Positions 8,352 to 16,771 of a stretch of 64,000 bases of DNA are shown here, one piece after another. The notes beneath the pieces are model-generated. The model worked only from the letters and a program-made list of their open reading frames with translations. It did no database searches and was not told the origin of the DNA. The position numbers and the translations under genes were made by a program. The number at the start of each line of letters is the position of its first letter. Within the stretch, counting starts at the first letter, position 1. This stretch comes from Burkholderia thailandensis E264 (GTDB lineage Bacteria; Pseudomonadota; Gammaproteobacteria; Burkholderiales; Burkholderiaceae). The stretch covers positions 434,001-498,000 of the forward strand of contig NC_007650.1 of assembly GCF_000012365.1 (NCBI RefSeq), in the 5' to 3' direction.

Positions 8352-9338
8352 CACGGCTGGCGATCGTCGCCGGCGATGTCGCGACGAATGCGCCGCAGGT
8401 CGTTGCGCGCATTCCGGCCAAGGGCCATCCGAACAAGATGGTGCTGAACGCGGCGCTGTCGCGCCTCTACGTCGCGCCCGACAATGCGGACGTCGTGTCC
8501 GTGATCGATACCGCCGCGAGCAAGATCGTGTCGACGGTCGCGCCCGCGAGGCTCGTCACCGAGATGCAGTATCGCGGCGCGTCGCCGAACGGGCTCATGC
8601 TGTCCGCCGACGAGCACACGCTGTACGCGACGAACCTCGGTACGAACGATGTCGCGGTGATTTCGCTCGCAGGCGCGTCGCCCGCCGTCACCGGCCTGAT
8701 TCCGACCGGCTGTTACCCGTCCGACCTCGCGGTTGGCGCAGCGAATGCGTTGTCCGTTGTCTACACGAAGAACATGCCGGGCCCGAACCCGGGCAACTGC
8801 ATGGACAGTGGCCGCACCGTGCCGTGTCCGGTGAAGAGTACGCCGGTGAAGCTCGTCGAGAATCAGTACATCGAACAACTGAGCAAGAGCAGCCCGATGT
8901 GGATGCCGGCACCCGGCGGCAAGACGCTCGATCTGCTGACGACGCAGGTGGCGAACAACAACAGCGTCAACGCGGCGCTCACGCCGAACGATATCACGAC
9001 GATGGCCGCATTGCGCAAGAAGATCAAGCACGTGATGCTTCAAGGCGGCGGCGTCCGGCCGGCTCGCGAACACGCAACTGCCGATTCCGCCGGGCGACAT
9101 CAAGACGGCGGCGCTCGATCCGACGCACAGGATGCGCTATTGGGCGCTCGCGACGCGCGGCATGGATTTCTCGGTCGAGGATCGCGTCGATGCAGTCGCG
9201 TGCAACAAGGTGCTCTGGAAGGGGCTGATGAGCGGTCGCGCGTATCCGGTGCGCGTCGGCGAGCGTGCCGCGCCGCGCCGGCGCGGCGATGATGACGACG
9301 TGAAGGTGTCACAGGCGAAGGGCGCGTTGCGCGGATGA
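8352..9338 (+). pseudogene. Remnant of a YncE-like / phosphoesterase fusion protein
   Basis: 8352-9050 is open in one frame and encodes beta-propeller blades of the YncE type (VVARIPAKGHPNKMVLN, NADVVSVIDTAASKIV, DEHTLYATNLGTNDVAVI) and ends at the linker ALRKKIKHV that in intact bifunctional proteins leads into an alkaline-phosphatase-type phosphoesterase. The catalytic domain is then absent, and another frame (about 9132-9240) carries only its C-terminal end (MDFSVEDRVDAVACNKVLWKGLMSG). So there is a large internal deletion and a frameshift, and no start codon or signal peptide. A terminator follows at 9422-9449. Confidence 0.7.
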
Positions 9339-9421
9339 CGTGAACGCGGTTCGGCGGCCGGCGGTGCGCCGCGCGCGCTGTCAAGCGGCGCCCGCACGGC
9401 GGGTTGCGCGCAATAGGAGAG

Positions 9422-9449
9422 CGGATCGGCCTTGCGCCGATCCGTTTTG
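9422..9449 (+). terminator. Rho-independent terminator
   Basis: CGGATCGGC (9422-9430), loop CTTGC and GCCGATCCG (9436-9444), followed by TTTTG. It separates the phosphoesterase remnant from the beta-lactamase remnant. Confidence 0.75.
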
Positions 9450-9478
9450 CCTTTCGGATCTCGCGCCGTTCGCGGCGC

Positions 9479-9904
9479 GGCGACGATGCGCAAGGCTATT
9501 CGAAGCGGAACGAGCCGATCTGGCTGAAGGCCAGCGTGCTCGCGTCCGAAGCGTACGGCGTCGGGTCGTGCATGGCGGATCGGAGTCGGTTCGTCGGCGC
9601 GAACATGGGGCTCGTGCCGCTCGGCAAAAAATGGGCGCGCGCGGTGAATGCGACGCGCGTCGGCTACCAAGACGCGCGAGGCATGATCCAGAGCCTGATC
9701 TGGGAGCCGTATCCGGAGAGCATCGACGCGCCGCTCGCGAGCAATGACCTGATCGGCAAGGCTGTCGCAGCCACGCCGTTCAAGCCGCCGCTGCCGCTGA
9801 AGCAGGTCGGCGTCGTGATTCTGGCGAACAAATCGTATCCGCTCAGCGCGGGAGTGGCGGCCGGCTATAAAATCGTCGGCTCGATCGTTCGGGCCGAACG
9901 ATGA
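9479..9904 (+). pseudogene. Class C (AmpC-like) beta-lactamase, 3' remnant
   Basis: The frame matches the C-terminal half of an AmpC-type serine beta-lactamase: QGYSKRNEPIW, EAYGVGSCMADRSRFVGANM, MIQSLIWEPYPESID, then TPFKPPLPLKQ joined directly to VGVVILANKSYPLSAGVAAGY. The roughly 25 residues usually between PPLP and GIVILANK, which include the essential KTG triad, are deleted, and the N-terminal half with the SxxK nucleophile is absent. It cannot be active. It lies 28 bases before the intact class D enzyme, so this was once a double beta-lactamase locus. Confidence 0.75.
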
Positions 9905-9932
9905 GTCATTCCCTACTCTTTGCGGAACAACA

Positions 9933-10742
9933 ATGAAATTCCGACACGCGCTGTCGAGCGCATTCGTTTTGCTGGGTTGCATCGCCGCGTCGGCGCATGC
10001 GAAGACGATCTGCACGGCGATCGCCGATGCGGGCACGGGCAAGCTGCTGTTGCAGGACGGCGATTGCAGCCGCCGCGCGTCGCCCGCGTCGACGTTCAAG
10101 ATCGCGATCAGCCTGATGGGCTACGACGCAGGCTTCCTGCGCAACGAGCATGACCCGGTGCTGCCGTATCGCGACACTTACATCGCGTGGGGCGGCGAAG
10201 CCTGGAAGCAGCCGACCGATCCGACGCGCTGGCTCAAGTATTCGGTCGTGTGGTATTCACAGCAGGTGGCACACCATCTCGGCGCGCAGCGCTTCGCGCG
10301 TTATGCGAAGGCGTTCGACTACGGCAATGCGGACGTGTCCGGCGATCCCGGCAAGAACAACGGTCTCGATCGCTCGTGGATCGGCTCGTCGCTGCAGATC
10401 TCTCCGCTCGAACAGCTGAGATTCCTGAGCAAGATGCTCAACCGCAAGCTGCCCGTGTCGCCGAACGCCGTCGACATGACGGAGCGAATCGTCGAGGCGA
10501 CAACGCTTGCCGACGGAACCGTCGTGCATGGCAAAACCGGCGCGGCTTATCCGCTGCTGGCCGACGGCACGCGCGACTGGGCGCATGGATTCGGCTGGTT
10601 CGTTGGCTGGATCACGCGCGGCAATCAGACACTGGTGTTCGCGCGTCTCATGCAGGACGAGCGCAAGCAGCCGGTTTCCACCGGCATACGCACGCGCGAG
10701 GCATTCCTGCGCGACTTGCCCCGGCTTCTCGCCACCCGCTGA
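9933..10742 (+). CDS. blaOXA: Class D beta-lactamase (OXA-57-like family)
   Basis: 269 residues with a Sec signal (MKFRHALSSAFVLLGCIAASAHA). All class D active-site motifs are present: S53-T-F-K56 (nucleophile and carboxylated lysine), S104-V-V, Y130-G-N and K201-T-G. Length and motifs fit the chromosomal OXA-42/43/57/59 group of the B. pseudomallei complex. It hydrolyses penicillins and, when overexpressed or mutated, other beta-lactams in the periplasm. It follows the AmpC remnant closely, so its promoter is probably inside or before that remnant. No regulator gene is adjacent. Confidence 0.95.
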   Translation: MKFRHALSSAFVLLGCIAASAHAKTICTAIADAGTGKLLLQDGDCSRRASPASTFKIAISLMGYDAGFLRNEHDPVLPYRDTYIAWGGEAWKQPTDPTRWLKYSVVWYSQQVAHHLGAQRFARYAKAFDYGNADVSGDPGKNNGLDRSWIGSSLQISPLEQLRFLSKMLNRKLPVSPNAVDMTERIVEATTLADGTVVHGKTGAAYPLLADGTRDWAHGFGWFVGWITRGNQTLVFARLMQDERKQPVSTGIRTREAFLRDLPRLLATR

Positions 10743-10827
10743 CGCGACGGCGGGCATGCTCGCCGTCGAGCCGTTGCGCGCTGTGGGTTCGGTTCGGCGG
10801 CGGGGCGGTACTCGTGGACGGCAGAAA

Positions 10828-10856
10828 GCGGCAGGCATCGCGAGATGGCCTGCCGC
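10828..10856. terminator. Hairpin between convergent genes
   Basis: A 9-base stem, GCGGCAGGC (10828-10836) with GCCTGCCGC (10848-10856), lies between the convergent beta-lactamase and DUF4148 genes. There is no strong T-run. A second hairpin, CGACGGCG/CGCCGTCG, lies at 10745-10768. Confidence 0.4.
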
Positions 10857-10895
10857 ACGTTTCATCCGCGCTCACGCGGGACGCAGCCATGGCGC

Positions 10896-11237
10896 TCAGG
10901 ACCCGGCATACGGGTTGCAGAACGTCCGCGGGCCGACGCAGCGCTCGTCCTGAGCCGCTTCCGACAGGTTGCCCGACGAGCCAGCCTGCGCATCGCCGCG
11001 CGTATCGGCGACCGCGTGCGTCGGTTGCTGCGGCTTGGCCTTGTTCGCGAAGCGCGGTGCGTAGAGCGGCGAGATCTCCGGATATGACGCATCGGTCACG
11101 TAGTCGAGCCCGTTGGCTTTCGCTTCGATCAGCTCCTGATAGACCTGAGCGCGTGTTTTCCCGACCGGTGCGTCCGCGAATGCCGCAGGCGAAACGAACG
11201 CGGCGGCGAGGGCGACAGTAAGGAATGTGGCTTTCAT
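10896..11237 (-). CDS. DUF4148 secreted protein
   Basis: 113 residues: Sec signal MKATFLTVALAAAFVSPAAFA, then the DUF4148 pattern GKTRAQVYQELIEAKANGLDY. The C-terminal half is low-complexity and ends with two cysteines (RCVGPRTFCNPYAG), unusual for the family, which could form a disulfide. DUF4148 proteins are abundant small periplasmic proteins in Burkholderia with no known function. It lies upstream of the metal-type two-component system, but as a separate unit. Confidence 0.85.
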   Translation of the reverse strand: MKATFLTVALAAAFVSPAAFADAPVGKTRAQVYQELIEAKANGLDYVTDASYPEISPLYAPRFANKAKPQQPTHAVADTRGDAQAGSSGNLSEAAQDERCVGPRTFCNPYAGS

Positions 11238-11387
11238 ATGTTCTCCATATCAATGTCGAACCCAGAAGGGGGATTCGATGATTGACATTTTGAACGGCGG
11301 GCCCTCCGCCAGCGTGACCTTGTTATGAAGTTTTTGTCATTTTGATGAAAAGGCTGAAATCGAATTTAAAATAATTCGCGAAATGAC

Positions 11388-12842
11388 TCAAGTCGGTTCG
11401 AGATGCCAACGCGAATCATGATCCGGCGGCGGGCAATCGCCGCGGTCGGCCACGTGTTCACGAGGAAAACGCAGGAAGAACGTCGTGGAGACGTTCGGCA
11501 TGCTTTCGACCCAGCAATCGCCGCCGTGCTCGGTCATGATCGAGCGCACGATCGCCAGCCCGAGCCCGGTGCCCGACGCCGAATCGTATCGCGAAGGATC
11601 GACGCGGTAGAAGCGATCGAAGATCCGCGGCAGATGCACGCCTTCGAGCCCGCGGCCGGTGTCGGTCACGGCGATCACGACGTCCCGCTCCGACTGCTCG
11701 CAGCGGACGACGACCGTCGAGTGATCGGGCGCATGACGGATCGCATTGGACAGCAGATTGCTCAGCGCCCGCTGCACGAGGATCGAATCGCCGCTGAAGC
11801 TCGCCTCGCCTTCGACGGCGATCTCGATGCCGCGATCCTCGGCGACCGTCTCGTAGTAGCGGACGAGCCGGTCGGCCATCGCATAGGCGTCGATCGGCTC
11901 GATGTCGAGCTTGTTTTGGCGGCCGTCCGCGCGCGCGAGGAACAGCATGTCGTCGACCATCCTCGCGAGACGCTGATACTCCTCGACGCTCGATTCGATC
12001 ACCTGACGATATTCGTCGACCGATCGCCGCTGCGACAGCGCGACCTGCGCTTCGGCGAGCAGGTTGGTGAGCGGCGTGCGCATGTCGTGCGCGAGATCGG
12101 ACGAATATTCCTTCAGCCGCGTGAACGAAGCGTTGAGCCGCACGAGCATCCGGTTGAACGACACCGCGAGCTCTCTGAGCTCGCCTGCCATTTCCGTTTC
12201 GGCGAGCGGCTGCGCGAGACGGCTGCTCGAGATCTGATCGGCCTGCGCGGCGAAGCGGCGTAGCGGCATGAGCGCGTATGCGGCGATCCAGTAAGCGACG
12301 GTTGCCGCGATGGCGGTGCCGACGAGAATGATCGCGACGATGCTGATCGCACACGTGCGCAGCAGCGACTGCTCGCGACGGAAGTCGTACTGAACCGCGA
12401 CGCGCAGCGCAGAGCCCGGATTGCCGGCGAGGCGCGTGTCGGCGACGAGATAGCGCTTCGCGTTGCGCTTGTCGTCGACGATCGTGGGATCGGGGCCGGG
12501 CTTCGCCTGCTGCACGCCGCCGTACGGCACGTACCAGCCGCTTTGCATGTAGGCGGCGCCCTGTGCGTCGTAGATCGCGAAATCGACTTTTTCGTCGCTA
12601 TGGAACGAGTAGTAGAACTTGGTTCCCTTCTCGCGCAGCTCGGCGATGCTGCGCGCCTCGCCGATGTGCGCGACGACGCCGGCGAGCGTCGTCTCCATCG
12701 CGCGTTCCGACGAATACGCGAACGTGCGCGTGAGCGTTTCGTACAACAGCAGCCCGCTGATCGCGAGCAGAACCGACGTGGACAACGCGAACTTGATCGC
12801 AAGCCGCGCGCGCATCGTGCGCGGCTTGAGACGGCGCATCAT
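11388..12842 (-). CDS. Heavy-metal-type sensor histidine kinase (IrlS/CusS-like)
   Basis: 484 residues from the first ATG at 12842. TM1 is near residues 12-33 and TM2 near 165-190, around a periplasmic sensor domain of about 130 residues. A HAMP segment ([14 protein letters not shown] ... [13 protein letters not shown]) and the HisKA box [17 protein letters not shown] follow, with phospho-accepting His in LAHDMRTP. The ATPase has N box [11 protein letters not shown]1 TDTGRGL, F box FDRFYRVD and G2 GTGLGLAIV. It overlaps the regulator gene by four bases (ATGA). IrlRS, CopRS and CusRS relatives respond to Cu, Zn or Cd. No metal efflux gene is adjacent, so the target is unclear. In B. pseudomallei I recall this pair as irlR2/irlS2. 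Confidence 0.93.
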   Translation of the reverse strand: MMRRLKPRTMRARLAIKFALSTSVLLAISGLLLYETLTRTFAYSSERAMETTLAGVVAHIGEARSIAELREKGTKFYYSFHSDEKVDFAIYDAQGAAYMQSGWYVPYGGVQQAKPGPDPTIVDDKRNAKRYLVADTRLAGNPGSALRVAVQYDFRREQSLLRTCAISIVAIILVGTAIAATVAYWIAAYALMPLRRFAAQADQISSSRLAQPLAETEMAGELRELAVSFNRMLVRLNASFTRLKEYSSDLAHDMRTPLTNLLAEAQVALSQRRSVDEYRQVIESSVEEYQRLARMVDDMLFLARADGRQNKLDIEPIDAYAMADRLVRYYETVAEDRGIEIAVEGEASFSGDSILVQRALSNLLSNAIRHAPDHSTVVVRCEQSERDVVIAVTDTGRGLEGVHLPRIFDRFYRVDPSRYDSASGTGLGLAIVRSIMTEHGGDCWVESMPNVSTTFFLRFPREHVADRGDCPPPDHDSRWHLEPT

Positions 12843-13531
12843 GCGCACGATTCGCACGGCTCGCCCCGCTGCTCGAGAACATATCCCATTCCGCGCACCG
12901 TGTGGATCAGCTTGGGCTCGTAGTCCTGATCGACCTTCGCCCGCACGCGCTTGATCGCCGCATCGACGACGTTCGAATCGCTGTCGAAGTTGATGTCCCA
13001 GATTTGCGAGGCGATCAGCGAGCGCGGCAGGATCTCGCCCTGCCGGCGCATCAGCAGCCACAGCAGCAGGAATTCCTTCGAGGTGAGCAGAATCGTGCTG
13101 CCCTGGCGGCGCGCCTTGCGCTGGACGAGATCGAGCTCGAGATTCGCGACGCGCAGCACCGGCGCGTCGCTTGATTGCCCGCGGCGGAGCAGCGAGCGCA
13201 CGCGTGCGAGCAACTCGGCGAAATCGAACGGCTTCGCGAGATAGTCGTCGCCGCCGAGTTCGAGGCCTTTCACGCGATCGTCGACGTGATCGCGCGCGGT
13301 GAGGAACAGCACCGGCGTGCGATGCGTTCTGCGCAGCTCGCGCACCACCGTCCATCCGTCGCAGCCGGGCAGCATCACGTCGAGGATCGCGAGATCGTAG
13401 TTCTCCGTCTGCAACTGGTGCAGACCGCTGATGCCGTCCTGTGTCCAGTCGCAGACGAAACCCGCCTCCGTAAGCCCACGCTTCAAATACATGCCCGTCT
13501 TCGGCTCGTCTTCTACGATCAGGACCTTCAT
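12839..13531 (-). CDS. OmpR-family response regulator (IrlR/CusR-like)
   Basis: 230 residues: a receiver domain ([16 protein letters not shown], phospho-acceptor Asp in [11 protein letters not shown], conserved Lys in DDYLAKPF) and a winged-helix DNA-binding domain ([50 protein letters not shown]). The spacing and the [15 protein letters not shown] start are typical of the heavy-metal subgroup. It is the first gene of the two-component operon, and a direct repeat resembling its own binding site lies just upstream. Confidence 0.95.
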   Translation of the reverse strand: MKVLIVEDEPKTGMYLKRGLTEAGFVCDWTQDGISGLHQLQTENYDLAILDVMLPGCDGWTVVRELRRTHRTPVLFLTARDHVDDRVKGLELGGDDYLAKPFDFAELLARVRSLLRRGQSSDAPVLRVANLELDLVQRKARRQGSTILLTSKEFLLLWLLMRRQGEILPRSLIASQIWDINFDSDSNVVDAAIKRVRAKVDQDYEPKLIHTVRGMGYVLEQRGEPCESCA

Positions 13532-13542
13532 TTCAAACTCAT

Positions 13543-13558
13543 TAAGAACACGTTAAGT
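13543..13558 (-). promoter_or_regulatory. Direct-repeat operator of the two-component operon
   Basis: Two copies of TTAAG start 11 bases apart (13543 and 13554), 12-27 bases before the regulator's ATG. Repeats spaced by one helical turn are the usual site of OmpR-family regulators, so autoregulation is likely. Confidence 0.5.
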
Positions 13559-14385
13559 TTTCTTTGAGAATGCGTGTCGTTCACAGTTCAACATTTCGGT
13601 GTCCATGATTAAACGTCTGATTCGAAATTCGTTCTTTGCCGGTGAATGCCGCGATAAAACGTCGCATCCGAGAACCAATGGACGGCACGAACGTGCAACG
13701 CGTGGAAGCGGACGCGCGCGAGCGATGAAGCATGAGACGAGCGCCCGTGTCGATCGAACATGACAAGAATGTCATGCGGTCGCGACGACAATCGATCCGA
13801 TGCGTCGATGCCGATGTGCCGTCTCGCGACGTGAGGGAGCGAAAACGAGAATCGCGGCCGCGATCGGGAAAATCGAAGAAATGCGATGTGCATGTACGCG
13901 ATGAAAAGTCTCGATCGTCACGAGCGGCGCATGCGATTGATCGGCGATAGCCCTTGTAAAGCGTGGGGATATTCGGCTTGAAATAGCTTGTTGCGCCGCA
14001 CGAGCCGATTTGATTTGCCGCGAGACACCATCGATTGGTGATTTCCGCTTCGAATGAAGCGTCAACCGTTGACGAAACCTCATGAGAATGCCGGCCTGCG
14101 AGGGAATGTGCGCGTGTGGCCGGTGCGCGATGGGCGCAAGCGCGAGACGGCAGACGCATCGCGCGCGGAACGTGTGAAGAAAAGCCGTTCCGTCGTGCAC
14201 GATTCGGCACCCGAAAATCTCTCGCCGATGCGTATTCAGGCGGCGATTTTTTGCGCAATCGCCATTTTCTTCTACGAAATCGGACACGTGGAGAAACGGC
14301 CCGCCGCGAAGCGGATGTCCGCACTCGGCATGGCGCGCGATTGCGCCCGCAAGCGGAAAGCGATTCTCCGCCGGTAATTGGAGTG
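13559..14385. other. Long gene-free stretch before the mprA leader
   Basis: I find no gene here. The open frames are Arg/His/Ser-rich shadows without ribosome sites. Composition is less GC-rich than the surrounding genes, typical of regulatory or decayed DNA. Confidence 0.5.
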
Positions 14386-14443
14386 AAACATTTTTTGGTA
14401 TCGACTAAAAATGTTTGACACGCGGATTTCAGCGAGATAAGTT
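14386..14443 (+). promoter_or_regulatory. Distal promoter with palindrome upstream of mprA
   Basis: AAACATTTTT (14386-14395) and AAAAATGTTT (14407-14416) form a perfect 10-base inverted repeat. It runs into TTGACA (14415-14420), a 17-base spacer and TAAGTT (14438-14443). The palindrome overlaps the -35 box, as repressor sites often do. A very similar arrangement lies upstream of the sedolisin gene (47427-47482). Confidence 0.5.
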
Positions 14444-14772
14444 TTATGCAAGCTTCTGGAAAGAAACGAGACCGGGCGGCGCGGCGCGCCGTATCGCGGA
14501 CAGGCGGGCGATTCGCGCCGACAATGGCCGGCGCCGGCGGGTTCGCCGATCCGGCGTGTGGCGCACCGTTCGTCATCTCGTGTCGATATCGAGGAACAAG
14601 AATGTAATCCGAGTTCGCCGTCGTCGAACGGCACGGCGAATGCTTGATGCGGGCCTGACGAGTCGCAAAGACGTACCGATAAATACAAACGCGGCAAAAG
14701 AACCTGAGAGGGTGGGGCAGACGTAACGGGGCACCGTTGCGCGCGTTCCCATGACGCAGATCTGACGGAAGA

Positions 14773-14805
14773 CGAACCGTCCGGCTCGCGCAGCCGGACG
14801 GTTCG
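14773..14805. repeat. Perfect 14-base inverted repeat in the mprA leader
   Basis: CGAACCGTCCGGCT (14773-14786), five-base loop, AGCCGGACGGTTCG (14792-14805). No T-run follows on either strand. It lies about 160 bases before mprA and within its long predicted leader, so it may stabilise or attenuate the mRNA. Confidence 0.55.
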
Positions 14806-14965
14806 GTCGACCGCAACCGGTTTGTCGGCAACACGCCGTCCGGTCGCGTGCCGTCGGCCGCATCGGCGCGGTGCGTCTTTTCTTGCCGGCGGCGCAGCGA
14901 AGCAAGCGGCTGCAGCACGACACCGTCGCCTCATTCCGTTCAATTCCGTTTGGGGGAGCATGGGC

Positions 14966-16474
14966 ATGTCAATGTCAATATTGATTCGTACTGCTTCTAT
15001 TGGGATGGTCGCGCTGTGCGCCGCGCTGGCCGGTCCCGCTTCGGTCGCGCGAGCGGAAACCGCAGTTGCGCCTCGGGTTCCGGGGCCGGCCGATGCGGTC
15101 GATCAGATGATCGTCAAGCTGCGCGCCGCGAAGACGTCGCCCGACGCGATGGCCGCGAAGACCGCGCACGCCGACGTTCAGGCGGTGATCGATCGCGTGC
15201 TCGCCGCACGCAAGGCGCGCGCGGCGGGGCGCGCATTCGGCTCGGCCGCCGCATCCGCGCCCGGCAATCCGGGCGATCCGGCCGCGGGCATTCGCATCAA
15301 GCGCGACATGTCGGGCGGCGCGACCGTGCTGTCGTTGCAACGTCGCGTGTCGCTCGCGCAAGCCGAGGGGCTCGCACGCGATTTCGCGGCGGACGGCGCG
15401 ATCGAATATGCGGAGCCCGATGCGTGGATGCATCCGTTCGCCGTGCCGAACGACACGCGCTATTCCGAGCAGTGGGGCTACTTCAATCCGACAGCCGGCG
15501 CGAACCTGCCGAGCGCATGGGATCGCACGACCGGCTCCGCACGAATCGTCGTCGGCGTCATCGATACCGGCTACCGCCCGCATGCGGATCTCGCCGCCAA
15601 CCTGCTGCCCGGCTACGACTTCATCTCCGATGTTCCGACCGCGAACGACGGCAACGGCCGCGACGGCGATGCATCGGACCCCGGCGACTGGGTCACCGCG
15701 CAGGAAGACGGCGATCCGAGCGGCCCGTTCTACGGCTGCGGCGCGAGCAACAGCTCGTGGCACGGCACGCACGTCGCGGGCACGATCGGCGCGGTGACGA
15801 ACAACGGCGCCGGCGTTGCAGGCATCTCGTGGGCCGGCAAGGTGCTGCCCGTGCGCGTGCTCGGCAAGTGCGGCGGCATGCTGAGCGACATCGTCGACGG
15901 CATGCGCTGGGCGGCGGGCCTGCCGGTGCCGGGTGCGCCGTCGAATCCGAATCCGGCGAAGGTGTTGAACCTGAGCCTCGGCGGATACGGCCGCACGTGC
16001 AGCTCGACGTACCAGAACGCGATCAACGAGATCACGTCGCGCGGCGCGAACGTCGTCGTGGCGGCAGGCAACGACGGCGGCCCGGTGTCGACGACGCAGC
16101 CGGCGAATTGTCAGGGCGTGATCGCGGTCGGCGCGATCGACAGCAAGGGCGCGCGCGCGAGCTTCAGCAATTACGGCGCCGCCGTGAAGATCGCCGCGCC
16201 GGGCGTCGGCATTCTGTCGACGCTCAATGCAGGCAAGACGTCGCCGGGCGCGGACGGCTTCGCGAGCTACAACGGCACGAGCATGGCGACGCCGCACGTC
16301 GCGGGCACGATCGCGCTGATGCTCGCGGTCAATTCGGCATTGTCGCCCTCGCAGGTCTTGCAGCGGCTGCAATCGAGCGCGCGCCCGTTCCCGAGCGGAT
16401 CGAACTGCTCGACGAGCACTTGCGGCGCGGGGCTGCTCGACGCGGGCAACGCGGTCGACGCCGCCGCGCAGTGA
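14966..16474 (+). CDS. mprA: Secreted subtilisin-like serine protease MprA
   Basis: 502 residues from the ATG at 14966, chosen because GGGGGAG lies eight bases upstream (an ATG at 14960 is too close). Signal peptide to about residue 30, an I9-like propeptide to about 160, then an S8 peptidase domain with triad D200 (VVGVIDTGY), H266 (WHGTHVAGT) and S439 (YNGTSMATP). Paired cysteines (C258, C302, C345, C382 and two near the C-terminus) suggest a disulfide-stabilised extracellular enzyme. Length and position next to an irl-type two-component pair fit B. pseudomallei MprA, a secreted protease of about 500 residues. A distal promoter and a long leader lie upstream. Confidence 0.93.
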   Translation: MSMSILIRTASIGMVALCAALAGPASVARAETAVAPRVPGPADAVDQMIVKLRAAKTSPDAMAAKTAHADVQAVIDRVLAARKARAAGRAFGSAAASAPGNPGDPAAGIRIKRDMSGGATVLSLQRRVSLAQAEGLARDFAADGAIEYAEPDAWMHPFAVPNDTRYSEQWGYFNPTAGANLPSAWDRTTGSARIVVGVIDTGYRPHADLAANLLPGYDFISDVPTANDGNGRDGDASDPGDWVTAQEDGDPSGPFYGCGASNSSWHGTHVAGTIGAVTNNGAGVAGISWAGKVLPVRVLGKCGGMLSDIVDGMRWAAGLPVPGAPSNPNPAKVLNLSLGGYGRTCSSTYQNAINEITSRGANVVVAAGNDGGPVSTTQPANCQGVIAVGAIDSKGARASFSNYGAAVKIAAPGVGILSTLNAGKTSPGADGFASYNGTSMATPHVAGTIALMLAVNSALSPSQVLQRLQSSARPFPSGSNCSTSTCGAGLLDAGNAVDAAAQ

Positions 16475-16771
16475 GCGAACGCGGGCGTTGCGGCAGGGAG
16501 GTTTGGCGTTCGCGCGCCGATGTCCGTCATGCGGGATGCGGCCATTGGCGCGGCGAATCGATGTGCAACGCGCTTTCCTGCGCAACGCCCGCATCGCGAC
16601 GCCGCCGGCGCGGCACGGCCGGCGGCGTCGAAGCGTCGCGTCGCGGATGCGCCCGGCTTCCTCGGGCGACGATGCGCGCGATGCGGCCGGCAGCGTCCGC
16701 CGGCATGTTCAACACGACGCCATCCCGCACGGGATGACCGTTTACAGACGATCATCGAAACAAGGACAACA

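Noticed and set aside
13581..14918. A 445-codon minus-strand frame
   Set aside because: Arg/Ser/Cys-rich with no ribosome site; it crosses a hairpin and a promoter that look regulatory.
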